NCBI RefSeq assembly: GCF_000143415.4
Contig: NW_003314389.1
Location: forward strand, 152,079-173,083
Length of the DNA stretch: 21,005 nt
Reading direction: 5' to 3'
Source of the DNA: Selaginella moellendorffii
Lineage: Eukaryota; Streptophyta; Lycopodiopsida; Selaginellales; Selaginellaceae
Part shown: positions 20,332 through 21,005 of the stretch, piece after piece
Layout of the letters: each line of letters opens with the position of its first letter
How positions within the stretch are numbered: the stretch's first letter is position 1
Position numbers and translations under genes: made by a program
The notes under the pieces: generated by a model
What the model was told of the DNA's origin: nothing
Database searches by the model: none
What the model saw: only the letters and a program-made list of their open reading frames with translations

Positions 20332-21005
20332 CTAACAAGTCGACCAGTCCGATTCATAGTCCAAAGGATCTTTTGAAACGTCAGAGACAGACTTGAGCAA
20401 AGTCTTTGATCCAACGACTGCGTCCTTCTCCATCTCTTTGCACACACAGTCAAACATATTGAGGAACTTCTTCATTGTTGAGAACAGGTGTGCTTGCTTT
20501 TCAGCCAGCGGATCCTCACCAAAATATACTGCTAGATCGCTGTAGCTACTCATTGCTCTTATTTGCAGCTCTTTAAGCTCACTAATCCCTACTTTTGCTT
20601 CTTGGAAGAAAGGTACCACTATATCGCTCCTGGAAACATTTGTCTCTTCATCAACTGTTCGTAGACCGGATTCCAATTCCCTAAGGTTTTCCTGCATTCT
20701 TTCCAGACTTAAGTTTGCTGCCATCTTAACGTCCCTTAGCTCATCCGAAAGTCCCTTTACCTGCTACCATATGCGAATCTTGATTCTGTACAAAGAGGCT
20801 GTGTTACGTACCTGCATATCTGTTTTATAAAGCTGCGATACCACGAAGTGTAGTAACGTAGTCTTCTTATTGGAGCCTTTAACATCCATGAGTTTTAACA
20901 AGGTATCCAGTTTAAAACCCTTAGCTGCCCCACGATACGAGTTTCCATTTAAATGGTTCCCCACAGCTAGAACCATCTCAAGGATCTTCACAATGGTCTT
21001 GTTTT
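20332..21005 (-). CDS. Plant formin, FH2 domain C-terminal end (partial)
   Basis: C-terminal part of an FH2 formin, which nucleates actin and stays on the barbed end. The exon running off the window (21005-20812) reads NKTIVKILEMVLAVGNHLNG then SYRGAAKGFKLDTLLKLMDV and TTLLHFVVSQLYK, the most conserved FH2 stretch (GN-LN, GFKLDTL-KL-D-K, TLLHF). After a 51-bp GT-AG intron (20811-20761), exon 20760-20332 gives VKGLSDELRDVKMAANLS, the helical FH2 end with YFGEDPLAEKQAHLFSTMKKFLNMFDCVCKEM, and a short tail ending DWSTC before TAG. The frame is unbroken and the splice sites canonical, so it looks functional. The FH1 proline-rich region and N terminus lie outside the window, so the formin class cannot be decided. 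Confidence 0.93.

Noticed and set aside
1-21005. CRISPR array, bacterial operons, tRNA or rRNA genes
   Set aside because: Spliced plant genes rule out a prokaryotic context, there are no regularly spaced repeats, and no convincing RNA gene was found on either strand.

Overview
The window looks like nuclear DNA of an early-diverging land plant, most likely a Selaginella-type lycophyte. The evidence is spliced genes with GT-AG introns of only about 42-81 bp, a plant FH2 formin next to a CYP85-clan P450, and a decayed PLS-type PPR gene. The PPR gene carries the alternating VDGK-VK-LEKG-AIH and MYAKCGSL-DA-RVFD modules I associate with the expanded Selaginella PPR families. The species is inferred, not proven.

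Layout. 1-3540: very AT-rich DNA with no supportable gene. 3600-9404: a gene graveyard of four broken genes. These are a minus-strand MRL1-like P-class PPR gene (about 3600-4940), a class III peroxidase (6568-7155), a Tic32/retinol-dehydrogenase-like SDR (7790-8655) and a minus-strand aldehyde dehydrogenase 3' half (8766-9404) cut off where AT-rich DNA resumes. 9405-13860: a second AT-rich block holding two diverged copies of a roughly 600-bp repeat. 13860-14935: a second SDR 3' fragment, plus a minus-strand exon-like fragment I cannot name. 15466-16887: an intronless PLS-class PPR pseudogene. 17960-18140: a likely Helitron protein remnant. 18384-20201 (minus): a complete nine-exon cytochrome P450. 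20332-21005 (minus): the 3' end of a formin gene, running off the window.

Only the P450 and the formin appear functional. They lie in tandem on the minus strand with just 130 bp between the formin stop codon and the preferred P450 start codon. Everything to their left is decayed genes, repeats and AT-rich filler. The P450 has every expected motif (proline hinge, AGHDT, ETLR, FDTSRF, Cys heme loop) and resembles the CYP707/CYP716/CYP733 part of the CYP85 clan; its substrate cannot be read from sequence.

I found no convincing undescribed system. The best leads are the two SDR copies with non-overlapping lesions, an in-frame 21-nt candidate microexon made by tandem duplication of an intron junction, and the repeat structure of the AT-rich blocks.
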